From the NCBI GenBank assembly GCA_002481545.1, contig DLEF01000021.1, positions 1 to 15,405 of the forward strand: a DNA stretch of 15,405 bases, read 5' to 3'. Positions 8,438 through 14,526 of this stretch are shown here, piece by piece (the first letter of the stretch is position 1; each line of letters opens with the position of its first letter). The translations under genes were made by a program, and so were the position numbers. The notes below the pieces were generated by a model. It was not told where the DNA came from and ran no database searches. It saw only the letters and a program-made list of their open reading frames with translations. Source of the stretch: Cyanobacteria bacterium UBA7753. Lineage in GTDB: Bacteria; Cyanobacteriota; Vampirovibrionia; Gastranaerophilales; Gastranaerophilaceae.

Positions 8438-8585
8438 GTCGGCATAGTAATGCCGACCTACAATTTCTCAATGACAGTAGACCGGATTTATCAATCCGAC
8501 ATCTTTTGAAGATTCGCTTTGTCGGCATTATTATGCCAATCTACAATTTCTCAATGACAGTAGGTCGGATTTACCAATCCGACAT
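8438..8585. repeat. Two tandem BIME-like units of opposed GTAG hairpins
   Basis: Two 65-bp copies (8438-8502 and 8521-8585) repeat with an 83-bp period. Each has hairpin 1, CTAC, a 15-base linker identical in both copies, GTAG, and hairpin 2, so two REP-like elements face each other. In copy 1, hairpin 1 is a perfect 8-4-8 stem (GTCGGCAT / ATGCCGAC). In copy 2, hairpin 2 is a perfect 8-4-8 stem (GTCGGATT / AATCCGAC). The other two hairpins differ only in the two bases next to GTAG. The element fills the gap between the thrB stop and the murC promoter and may limit read-through from thrB. Confidence 0.8.
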
Positions 8586-8633
8586 TTTTTATATTACGTA
8601 ATCGGCTGTACAATTATACAGAAAGATTTACCC

Positions 8634-9572
8634 CTATTCTAAGATAGTTGCGCCTTTTTCGGCGATTTTAAGGGTTCTTATATCTGCTTTTATGTTCAAG
8701 TTGTTCATTGTCTCTTGGATTACGGAGTCAACTTTTTCAACTGCGGAATGTTTTGAGATAACCAACATTGAAGAACCTGCTCCGCTCAAAACACATCCGA
8801 ACACATCTTCATCATGTTTGAATGCTTCCGACAATTCTTTCAACCCAGGAACAAGTTTTTGTCTGTACGGTTGGTGTAATCTGTCCATAAGAGCGAGTTT
8901 CATCAATTCCGTATCGTGAGTATTTACAGCCTCAACGAACATCCCCATTCTTTTAAGGTTAAATACCGCATCTTCAATCGGAACTTCCTTCGGTATTACG
9001 GAACGTGAAATTTCGGTTGCGAGTTCAACATCAGGAATACAAACCGTAATTGCCCATTCATCAGGCCAATTGAGTTTTCTGTAAACGATACTCCCGTCGT
9101 TTTCCAAAGATGACATTACGAGCCCGCCTACTATGGCAGGGGTAACATTATCAGGGTGACCTTCTATCTCTGTCGCGATTGACAAAAGTGCCGACTCATC
9201 CGCAGGGTTACCGAGCAGAGTATTTGCGGCAATCAAAGCGCCTACAATTACGGCAGCGGAACTGCCGAGCCCGCGTGTTACAGGGATTGAAGTTTCTATA
9301 TTTATTTTTAATTCAGAAGGAGTTTGTCCGATAGAATTATATAAAAGCTCAACAGCTTTATAAACAACACTGTTTTCATCTTTCGGAATATGATCCGTCA
9401 AAATATTGTCGATATCTTCTTCATTAGATAAAATATTTATTTCTACACCAGTCCCCGGCAAAACAGTCTCATCTATTGTAACAATGTTGTAGATTGGTAA
9501 CGCCATCCCGAGACAATCAAATCCCGGTCCTATATTTGCTGATGTAGCAGGTACTTTTACACTTACTTTCAC
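8634..9572 (-). CDS. thrB: Homoserine kinase
   Basis: This GHMP kinase phosphorylates L-homoserine to O-phosphohomoserine with ATP for threonine synthesis. The 312-residue product has the GHMP substrate motif VPATSANIGPGFDCLG (7-22), the ATP loop PVTRGLGSSAA (97-107), GHPDNVTPA in the middle and the C-terminal GCVLSGAGSSM, all typical of ThrB. The start is GTG: it reads MKVSVKVPATSAN, and AAGGAGA (9579-9585) lies 6 bases upstream. The gene stands alone; no thrC or homoserine dehydrogenase gene is adjacent in this window. A BIME-like repeat follows the stop and separates it from the murC promoter. Confidence 0.95.
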   Translation of the reverse strand: MKVSVKVPATSANIGPGFDCLGMALPIYNIVTIDETVLPGTGVEINILSNEEDIDNILTDHIPKDENSVVYKAVELLYNSIGQTPSELKINIETSIPVTRGLGSSAAVIVGALIAANTLLGNPADESALLSIATEIEGHPDNVTPAIVGGLVMSSLENDGSIVYRKLNWPDEWAITVCIPDVELATEISRSVIPKEVPIEDAVFNLKRMGMFVEAVNTHDTELMKLALMDRLHQPYRQKLVPGLKELSEAFKHDEDVFGCVLSGAGSSMLVISKHSAVEKVDSVIQETMNNLNIKADIRTLKIAEKGATILE

Positions 9573-9596
9573 TAAATGTCTCCTTCGTTTGATTTT

Positions 9597-9622
9597 ATTA
9601 TACCAAAAAAATATATAGTCAA
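9597..9622 (-). promoter_or_regulatory. Putative thrB promoter
   Basis: On the minus strand, a perfect TATAAT (9597-9602) lies 25 bases before the GTG. A TTGACT (9617-9622) sits upstream, but with only a 14-base spacer, so the -35 assignment is doubtful. It starts in the 55-bp gap behind the neighbouring secreted-protein gene. Confidence 0.45.
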
Positions 9623-9627
9623 ACGAC

Positions 9628-10767
9628 CTAGTCTATATCGCTGTGGTTGCGGTACAAATTGGCTCTTTTGTTCAGTTTTCTTTCGTTTCTTTTCTTGGTT
9701 CTGTTTGATACACCCTTGTAGGCATTATCCAAAGATACCTTTACAAGTTCTTTTTTTGTGGCTCTGTCGTAGAAGGTAAGCCAGTAAGAACCTTTGACAT
9801 CATGAACCGCAAAATACATTTTGCCGATAATTCTGTCTCCGGGTTTTATTTGGGTAAAGAATAAAGATGTATCTTCAAACACTGACGGATAGAACACCTG
9901 CTTATAGTCATTGGTTAAGGTTGTATCCATCCCCGAAAAAGTCTTATCGGAAAGGTTTTCTATTCTGACCGTGAGAGCGAGAGTATTAGGATTGCCAAAC
10001 GGATCTTTTTCATAGCTTATATTTGTAATATAGACAGAGAACCCGGGATATTTCATTTCCTCTTGAACTAACGCTTCATTACGATATACAGGTAGTTCAA
10101 TAGGATTTTTTAGTCTTATTTTGATTTGGTCTCCCGGAGCAATGAGGGCATTTTTACCTTTTCTGTACAATGACATGACAAGCCCTACCGTTCCGCCTAT
10201 TGCGGCTCCGCCTGCAACCGTGTAGCCTTGCGAGGCGATTGCAGCCTCCAGACCTAATGTATTAAGAGCAAGCCAACCGCCTGCAACACCGCCTACCGCG
10301 GTATAGCCGACATCCGTTGCAACAATTTTACCAAACTGTTTAACAGGGGACATCTTTGAGGACATTCCGCCCTCTATCGGGATATGTCGTCCGTCAGGGG
10401 TTACAAGGTAATCAAATTTAAGACTCACATAACCGTCACGTCCTAAACGCTTTGCTGATTTTGTCTCGGTTATTATACCGTGAGCGACGGTACCTTTCGG
10501 AAGTACTACGCCCCCGCGACCTACATCGCTCGTTACTTTGGCAAAAAACTCATCCCCTTCAATGGACAAGTTGCCGTCTATGACCTGATCGACTGTCATA
10601 TCAATAACGTCTCGTTTATCCACTTCTTTATATTCGCCCGTGTATACTTCGCTCGGCAGGTGATAATCGATATTTTCCTGAACCCCGCCTTTTATCACGT
10701 CCGCAAATGCTCCTGCGGGCATAAATACAAGTGATAGTAAAATTAGTAACGATAAGACTTTTTTCAT
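9628..10767 (-). CDS. Secreted glycine-rich protein of unknown function
   Basis: I do not recognise the family. The 379-residue product begins with a clear Sec signal peptide (MKK, a hydrophobic core, then AFA at 20-22 as the likely cleavage site). A beta-rich segment follows (about 75-135), with LPKGT and TPDGRHIPIEGG, a style seen in envelope proteins. Next is a Gly/Ala-rich hydrophobic stretch (about 150-200) resembling a glycine zipper, then APGD (210-213) and a basic strand. A C-terminal beta domain (about 240-350) is reminiscent of DUF4352-like folds, and the tail is strongly basic (355-375). It is probably periplasmic or envelope-associated. The start is the ATG at 10765-10767, preceded by AGGAAGG and a consensus promoter; a longer frame to 10812 would put 15 polar residues before the signal peptide and run through that promoter. 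It diverges from the small charged protein gene. Confidence 0.85.
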   Translation of the reverse strand: MKKVLSLLILLSLVFMPAGAFADVIKGGVQENIDYHLPSEVYTGEYKEVDKRDVIDMTVDQVIDGNLSIEGDEFFAKVTSDVGRGGVVLPKGTVAHGIITETKSAKRLGRDGYVSLKFDYLVTPDGRHIPIEGGMSSKMSPVKQFGKIVATDVGYTAVGGVAGGWLALNTLGLEAAIASQGYTVAGGAAIGGTVGLVMSLYRKGKNALIAPGDQIKIRLKNPIELPVYRNEALVQEEMKYPGFSVYITNISYEKDPFGNPNTLALTVRIENLSDKTFSGMDTTLTNDYKQVFYPSVFEDTSLFFTQIKPGDRIIGKMYFAVHDVKGSYWLTFYDRATKKELVKVSLDNAYKGVSNRTKKRNERKLNKRANLYRNHSDID

Positions 10768-10783
10768 ACCTTCCTCATCAGAT

Positions 10784-10812
10784 ATTATACAATCAATTTG
10801 TTTTGATATCAA
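10784..10812 (-). promoter_or_regulatory. Promoter of the secreted protein gene
   Basis: On the minus strand, TTGATA (10807-10812), a 17-base spacer and TATAAT (10784-10789). The leader is only about 10 bases and holds the binding site. It is the left half of a divergent promoter pair. Confidence 0.75.
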
Positions 10813-10846
10813 AATGTTGGAAATATTTTATTTACCCCTCCCCATG

Positions 10847-10875
10847 TTGATTTATCCGAAAAAAATCTATATAAT
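10847..10875 (+). promoter_or_regulatory. Promoter of the small charged protein gene
   Basis: TTGATT (10847-10852), a 17-base spacer and TATAAT (10870-10875). Transcription should start near 10882, followed by AGGAGAG (10893-10899) and the ATG at 10904. It is back to back with the minus-strand promoter 34 bases away. Confidence 0.78.
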
Positions 10876-10903
10876 TAAACTGTTACCGAGTCAGGAGAGT
10901 ACT

Positions 10904-11281
10904 ATGTTTAATTTTATTAACAACCTGTTTAGAACGGCGGAACAAACGCCTGTAGAGAGTTCGGCTTCCAGTGATGAGGGCGGACACAGAAAAGAACAGG
11001 AACAAAAGAAGGAACAGAAAAAATATCTTGAACAGGAAGAGCCTGATGAAGTAAAAATCGGCGGTCGTCCCGAATTAACGGAAGACGAAGTAATGTCTAT
11101 GACATATGACTACGTTAATAAACTCAAAGACGCGAACGAAGGAAATGACAAAGTAATCTCAAAATTAGATAAGTATTTGGCAAACTTCAACGTAAAAAAA
11201 TTCATGAAGAATAACCCGCACATGACTTATCCTGATTTTTATATGGTTATTTTTAACGAGACAGACCCCCTGACACATTAG
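10904..11281 (+). CDS. Small highly charged protein of unknown function
   Basis: I do not recognise this 125-residue protein. It starts MFNFINNLF, a short amphipathic segment that could touch a membrane. A Ser/Glu/Gln/Lys-rich low-complexity stretch follows (about 17-50, with repeated KEQ/EQ units), likely disordered or helical. A compact C-terminal part (about 55-125) carries LTEDEVMSMTYDYVNKL and HMTYPDFYMVIF and is probably a small helical domain. No signal peptide or catalytic motif is visible. A longer frame begins at 10814, but the AGGAGAG binding site and the consensus promoter lie inside that extension, so I start at 10904. It faces away from the secreted-protein gene, and repeats separate it from aroA. 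Confidence 0.75.
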   Translation: MFNFINNLFRTAEQTPVESSASSDEGGHRKEQEQKKEQKKYLEQEEPDEVKIGGRPELTEDEVMSMTYDYVNKLKDANEGNDKVISKLDKYLANFNVKKFMKNNPHMTYPDFYMVIFNETDPLTH

Positions 11282-11300
11282 TAAGATACTAAGGCTGTAG

Positions 11301-11338
11301 GGCACTAAGGCACTAAGTAGGGTGCGATGTTTCGCACC
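11301..11338 (+). repeat. GGCACTAA duplication and REP-like GTAG hairpin
   Basis: Two adjacent GGCACTAA units (11301-11316) run into GTAG (11317-11320). A perfect 7-4-7 hairpin follows (GGTGCGA / TCGCACC, 11321-11338). This is the same GTAG-plus-hairpin layout as at 1-24 and 8438-8585, with a stem close to that of the element at the window start. Confidence 0.6.
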
Positions 11339-11405
11339 AATACACAATGTGTCAAAGACTGTAGGTTAGGCAGCGTAATTACGGACGGCAACGACCGGTA
11401 AGATT

Positions 11406-11427
11406 GTAGGTCAGACATTGCCTGACA
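11406..11427 (+). repeat. Degenerate REP-like GTAG hairpin
   Basis: GTAG (11406-11409) is followed by GTCAG (11410-11414) pairing with CTGAC (11422-11426). One inner mismatch suggests a decayed 7-bp stem. It lies in the 262-bp gap between the small charged protein gene and aroA. Another GTAG at 11361 is followed by the short palindrome CGTAATTACG and may be a further decayed copy. Confidence 0.5.
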
Positions 11428-11445
11428 AAAATATATAAACAGAGG

Positions 11446-11523
11446 TTGCACCCCTCACCCGAATTTCTAAATTCGCTAATGCTCATTAAGAAATTCAACC
11501 CTCTCCCACAGAGGGGCGAGGGT
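11446..11523. repeat. Palindromic repeat copy A (short form)
   Basis: Copy A begins TTGCACCCCTCACCC, the left end of the family seen at 12835, 13843 and 14527. A perfect stem, GAATTTCT (11461-11468) with AGAAATTC (11489-11496), follows. A second hairpin joins CCCTC (11499-11503) to GAGGG (11518-11522) around CCCACAGAGGGG. It lacks the 102-bp inner module and the right-hand module of B and C. It ends 20 bases before the aroA ATG. Confidence 0.75.
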
Positions 11524-11543
11524 AAAAATTTGGGGATAAATAA

Positions 11544-12821
11544 ATGACGGATAAAACGGTAAACAAAGTTAACGGAGGATTAAAGGGAGTAATAACAATA
11601 CCTTCCGACAAATCCATTTCACACAGAGCTATTATGCTATCGTCTCTCGCGGACGGAAAAAGCATAATAAAGAATTTTTCGGGCGGAGCCGATTGCAAAT
11701 CGACCTTAAACCTGTTCAAAGATTTGGGGGTTGAGATTGAATATTTTGACGAAAAAACAGTAAAAGTGACAGGGAAGGGCAAATTGACAGCACCTACAAA
11801 AGAGTTGGACTGCGGAAACTCTGGAACGACAATGAGATTATGTTCGGGCATTCTTGCGGGACAAGATTTCAATTCCGTTTTAATCGGGGATGAGAGTCTG
11901 TCTAAACGTCCGATGAAACGTGTAATTACGCCGTTAGAGCTAATGGGTGCCAAAATAACGTCAAACGATTATAAAGCACCCTTGAGGATTGAAGGCACCC
12001 CGTTAAAGGGGATTACTTATAAATCACCGCTCGCGTCAGCACAGGTAAAATCATGCGTGCTACTTGCGGGGTTAAATGCAGAGGGCGAAACAAGCGTAAT
12101 TGAGCCTTATACGTCGAGAAATCATACAGAATTGATGCTCAAGTATATGGGTGCCAATATAGAGGTGCATGGGCGCGAAGTCGTTGTGAAAAAATCAACG
12201 TTAGAGCCAAGAAACATAACTGTTGCGGGGGATATTTCCTCTGCTGCCTATTTTATTGTCGCAGGGCTTATTGTGCCTGACTCGGAAATTATTATTAAAA
12301 ATGTCGGACTGAACCCGACAAGGACGGGAATAATTGATGTTGTAAAACGTATGGGCGGAGATATTGAGATATTGCATCAAGATACGATTTCGGGCGAAGT
12401 TGTCGGAGATATTTGCGTAAGGTATTCGGAGCTCAGGGGATGCGATATTTCTGGCGAAGATATTCCGAGATTGATAGATGAATTACCTGTAATAGCTCTT
12501 CTTGCTACACAGGCGGAAGGTCAGACGGTAGTGTCTGACGCACAGGATTTGAGGAAGAAAGAATCCGACAGAATAACCACAATTGTGAACGGGCTTAAAT
12601 CACTGGGTGCGGATATTGAAGAACGCCCGGACGGGTTTGTTATAAACGGTAAGACGGAACTTACGGGGGGGAAGGAGTTAGAAGTATTTCACGATCACAG
12701 GCTTGCCATGACGTATTACACGGCAGGGTTGATTTGCAAAAAAGATATTTTGATACACGGATTTGAGTGGATAAATATATCGTTCCCTGAATTTGAGAAG
12801 ATGTTTACGGCACTGATGTAA
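11544..12821 (+). CDS. aroA: 3-phosphoshikimate 1-carboxyvinyltransferase (EPSP synthase)
   Basis: EPSP synthase joins shikimate-3-phosphate and phosphoenolpyruvate, the sixth step of the chorismate pathway to aromatic amino acids. The 425-residue product has DKSISHR (22-28), GNSGTTMR (91-98), RPMKR (122-126), SAQVKS (165-170), a catalytic aspartate at D312 in IDELP, LRKKESDR (336-343) and HDHRLAM (383-389), so all active-site segments are present. The GNSGTTMR and RPMKR forms are the Bacillus/cyanobacterial type rather than the E. coli NAGTA type. The start ATG has only a weak GGGGAT binding site, and repeat copy A ends 20 bases upstream, so the promoter is unclear. It may be inside or before the repeats, or transcription may come from the small charged protein gene. 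Repeat copy B begins 13 bases after the stop. Confidence 0.96.
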   Translation: MTDKTVNKVNGGLKGVITIPSDKSISHRAIMLSSLADGKSIIKNFSGGADCKSTLNLFKDLGVEIEYFDEKTVKVTGKGKLTAPTKELDCGNSGTTMRLCSGILAGQDFNSVLIGDESLSKRPMKRVITPLELMGAKITSNDYKAPLRIEGTPLKGITYKSPLASAQVKSCVLLAGLNAEGETSVIEPYTSRNHTELMLKYMGANIEVHGREVVVKKSTLEPRNITVAGDISSAAYFIVAGLIVPDSEIIIKNVGLNPTRTGIIDVVKRMGGDIEILHQDTISGEVVGDICVRYSELRGCDISGEDIPRLIDELPVIALLATQAEGQTVVSDAQDLRKKESDRITTIVNGLKSLGADIEERPDGFVINGKTELTGGKELEVFHDHRLAMTYYTAGLICKKDILIHGFEWINISFPEFEKMFTALM

Positions 12822-12834
12822 AAATATAATAGCA

Positions 12835-13131
12835 CCCCTCACCCACAATTCTAACCGCTTTGAAGCAAGAATTGTTGCCCTCTCCCACAACGAAATTACG
12901 GACGAGCGTAGCCTTGGGGAGCAGAGGCAAGGTGAATGGCAGAGCGATAGCTCTAAATGAACCACTTGCCGAAGCATGAAGTAATTTCAAGACAGAGGAG
13001 AGAGGGTTAAACCGTTGCAATAGCAACGGTTTGGATTTTGCTATCGCAAAATTTTCAACCTCGCCACCGACAGTGGGAGAGGTCGACATTGTTTTTGAGC
13101 GACAGCGAAAATTACAAGGTCGGGTGAGGGG
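12835..13131. repeat. Palindromic repeat copy B (full form, 297 bp)
   Basis: Inverted ends CCCCTCACCC (12835-12844) and GGGTGAGGGG (13122-13131) enclose a chain of hairpins. ACAATTCT/AGAATTGT is at 12845-12875. CCCTCT (12878-12883) pairs with AGAGGG (13001-13006) across a 102-bp inner module (12890-12991) flanked by ACA. A perfect 10-4-10 stem is at 13009-13032 and a 7-4-7 stem (ATTTTGC/GCAAAAT) at 13035-13052. A right-hand module (13073-13131) is nearly identical in copies C and D. It fills the 338-bp gap between the convergent ends of aroA and the RNase H-like gene, where it could end transcription from both sides. Open frames inside it are by-products of the repeat. Confidence 0.85.
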
Positions 13132-13159
13132 GAGCAACAATCATATGAATAAAAAGTCT

Positions 13160-13774
13160 CTACTCCCTTATCGGGTCTTTGATGTTGATTACATCTACAC
13201 CATTAAAATCAAAGATTTTCTCGACGTTATGTCGGCTTTCTTCACGCGCGACAAGAGCACCGACAATAGCCTCCAGTGCGCCTGCTGGCATCATATTGGT
13301 CGGAATATCGGAAAAACCGTACTCTGTTTTTAAAACACTTTGCAAGAACTTGCAATCCGCAGGGGAACGCTGTTTAAAGTTGGAATACAGGTTCAGTTTA
13401 AGACGTGATAAATAGAGGTCAAAACGTTTTACATCGACACCTTGGGATATAAGCTTGCTTATACATTCACATCCGCGGGAGGAGTAACGTTCAAGCCAGT
13501 CTTCAAGGTCAAGGAAACCTTTGTAAGTTGTGACCATTTGATACGGCTTTGATAAAATACGCCATTTTCCTGTCATAAGGGTGTTGTCCCAAGGAAGTGA
13601 GATACAAACTTTTGATTGCTTTATGGACGAAAAATTATCGAAAAAAAACTGCACGTCGCTCATAGAGAATAACTTATCGACAAGGATAAGTTTGTTAAAC
13701 TCATCGAGTACCACGACACCCGTTTCGATAGTAGATGCCGGAGATAGTGACATACCTATATAATATTCTGCCAT
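13160..13774 (-). CDS. Probable RNase H-fold protein (DUF429-like)
   Basis: The 204-residue product has no signal peptide. It begins YYIGMSLSPASTIETGVVVLD, in part the first beta hairpin of RNase H/RuvC-like folds (usually G-I-D-x-S followed by TGvavld). VCISLPWD (about 57-64) suits the second core strand, and near the C terminus PAGALEAIVGALVARE resembles the last helix of DUF429 proteins (PADALDA-type). The acidic residues expected for catalysis are replaced at the first motif (Met for Asp), and the last has Glu for Asp, so it may be inactive or use other residues. This family call is my inference from pattern only. The ATG follows AGAGGG by 5 bases, below a good promoter. The gene is boxed in by repeat copies B (29 bases past its stop) and C (behind its promoter). 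Confidence 0.6.
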   Translation of the reverse strand: MAEYYIGMSLSPASTIETGVVVLDEFNKLILVDKLFSMSDVQFFFDNFSSIKQSKVCISLPWDNTLMTGKWRILSKPYQMVTTYKGFLDLEDWLERYSSRGCECISKLISQGVDVKRFDLYLSRLKLNLYSNFKQRSPADCKFLQSVLKTEYGFSDIPTNMMPAGALEAIVGALVAREESRHNVEKIFDFNGVDVINIKDPIRE

Positions 13775-13795
13775 AAGCCCTCTTTCTATATGTTT

Positions 13796-13823
13796 ATTAT
13801 ACAGGATAAGGGGATAAATGCAA
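13796..13823 (-). promoter_or_regulatory. Promoter of the RNase H-like gene
   Basis: On the minus strand, TTGCAT (13818-13823), a 16-base spacer and TATAAT (13796-13801), predicting a start near 13789 and a leader of about 15 bases. It lies just outside repeat copy C, which begins at 13843. Confidence 0.65.
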
Positions 13824-13842
13824 TAAATTCATAGTTGATAAT

Positions 13843-14095
13843 CCCCCTCACCCGCCTTCGGCGCCCTCTTCCACAGCGGAATTACGGACGAGCAAAGTCT
13901 CGGGGAGCGGAGACAACGGAAACGACAGGACGGCAGTCCGTAGTTGACGACTTGTCGGAGCATTAAGTAATTTCAAGACAGAGGGGCAACGGTTTAGATT
14001 TTGCTTTCGCAAAATCACAAACCTCGCCCCCGCCTGCGGGAGAGGTCGACATTGTTTTTGAGCAACAGCGAAAATTACAAGGTCGGGTGAGGGGG
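13843..14095. repeat. Palindromic repeat copy C (full form, 253 bp)
   Basis: The ends form a perfect 12-bp inverted repeat: CCCCCTCACCCG (13843-13854) and CGGGTGAGGGGG (14084-14095). The order matches copy B: a short hairpin (CGCCTTCGGCG), then CCCTCTTCCACA, then the 102-bp inner module (13876-13977) flanked by ACA. A stem ATTTTGC/GCAAAAT and the right-hand module to 14095 follow. In the inner module the helices are GTCTC/GAGAC (13897-13914), CGACA/TGTCG (13923-13957) and GGAC/GTCC (13928-13939). It fills most of the 369-bp gap between the divergent RNase H-like and DUF559 genes. The remaining bases hold their promoters. Confidence 0.88.
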
Positions 14096-14107
14096 TACAA
14101 CAATAAA

Positions 14108-14143
14108 ATAACAACAAAATTATTACTATTGTATAATATCTTC
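14108..14143 (+). promoter_or_regulatory. DUF559 promoter, predicted leaderless
   Basis: TATAAT (14132-14137) is followed by six bases and then the ATG at 14144. The predicted transcription start coincides with the first base of the start codon, and no Shine-Dalgarno site is present. A poor -35 match, ATAACA (14108-14113), sits 18 bases upstream. Confidence 0.55.
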
Positions 14144-14485
14144 ATGGACTACATCGAAAAATTCGTAAAAGATTTAAGAATTAATTCAACGGAACCCGAA
14201 CAAATACTCTGGCATGTTTTAAGAAACAGACGGTTTTGTAATGTTAAATTCAGAAGACAAGTAAATATCGGAAAGTATATCGTTGATTTTATTGCATTTG
14301 AAAAACGATTAGTCATTGAACTAGACGGAAGCCAACATTTAACCGACGAGAATATTATAAAAGATAATGAACGGACGGAATTTTTAAACAGTCAAGGTTA
14401 TAGAGTTGTAAGGTATTTCAACGATGATATTCTGCATAACCTGACAGCTGTACTTGAAGATTTGTGGGATAAGTTAAATAATTGA
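14144..14485 (+). CDS. DUF559 family endonuclease-like protein (PD-(D/E)XK fold)
   Basis: This 113-residue protein matches the DUF559 family, small proteins of the PD-(D/E)XK nuclease superfamily related to the Vsr mismatch endonuclease. Visible features are the helix with E19 (STEPEQILWHVLR), the basic RRFCNVKFRRQ (29-39), D48 in YIVDFIAF, and E59-L-D61-G followed by QH (64-65), which together form the expected active site. The C terminus GYRVVRYFNDDIL is typical. The length is normal and the protein looks intact. A frame upstream to a GTG at 14087 would start inside repeat copy C and is unlikely. The gene lies between copy C and a fragment of the same repeat. The inner ends are inverted (GGGTGAGGGGGTAC before it, GTACACCCCTCACCC after it). 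The target and any role in moving the repeat are unknown. Confidence 0.9.
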   Translation: MDYIEKFVKDLRINSTEPEQILWHVLRNRRFCNVKFRRQVNIGKYIVDFIAFEKRLVIELDGSQHLTDENIIKDNERTEFLNSQGYRVVRYFNDDILHNLTAVLEDLWDKLNN

Positions 14486-14497
14486 TTTTGTACATGG

Positions 14498-14526
14498 TAC
14501 ACCCCTCACCCGACTTCAGCACCCTA
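14498..14526. repeat. Fragment of the palindromic repeat (left end only)
   Basis: GTACACCCCTCACCCG begins 12 bases after the DUF559 stop. It continues for about 15 bases in a form resembling the start of copy C (GACTTCAGCACCCT against GCCTTCGGCGCCCT), then breaks where copy D begins with TTACACCCCC. It looks like the remnant of an older copy interrupted by or fused to D. Confidence 0.6.

Noticed and set aside
12890..12991. tRNA or known small RNA in the inner repeat module
   Set aside because: The helices do not match a cloverleaf or any RNA family I can name; it is reported as a structured repeat module only.
12678..13140. Minus-strand open frames across copy B, including one similar to a frame in copy C (shared VLKLL and LVRN segments)
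   Set aside because: Similarity follows from the repeat itself; the frames are interrupted differently in each copy, have no binding sites and cross hairpins and the aroA end.
13848..14145. Minus-strand open frames in copy C
   Set aside because: Low-complexity products of the palindromic repeat; they overlap the DUF559 promoter and show no start signals.
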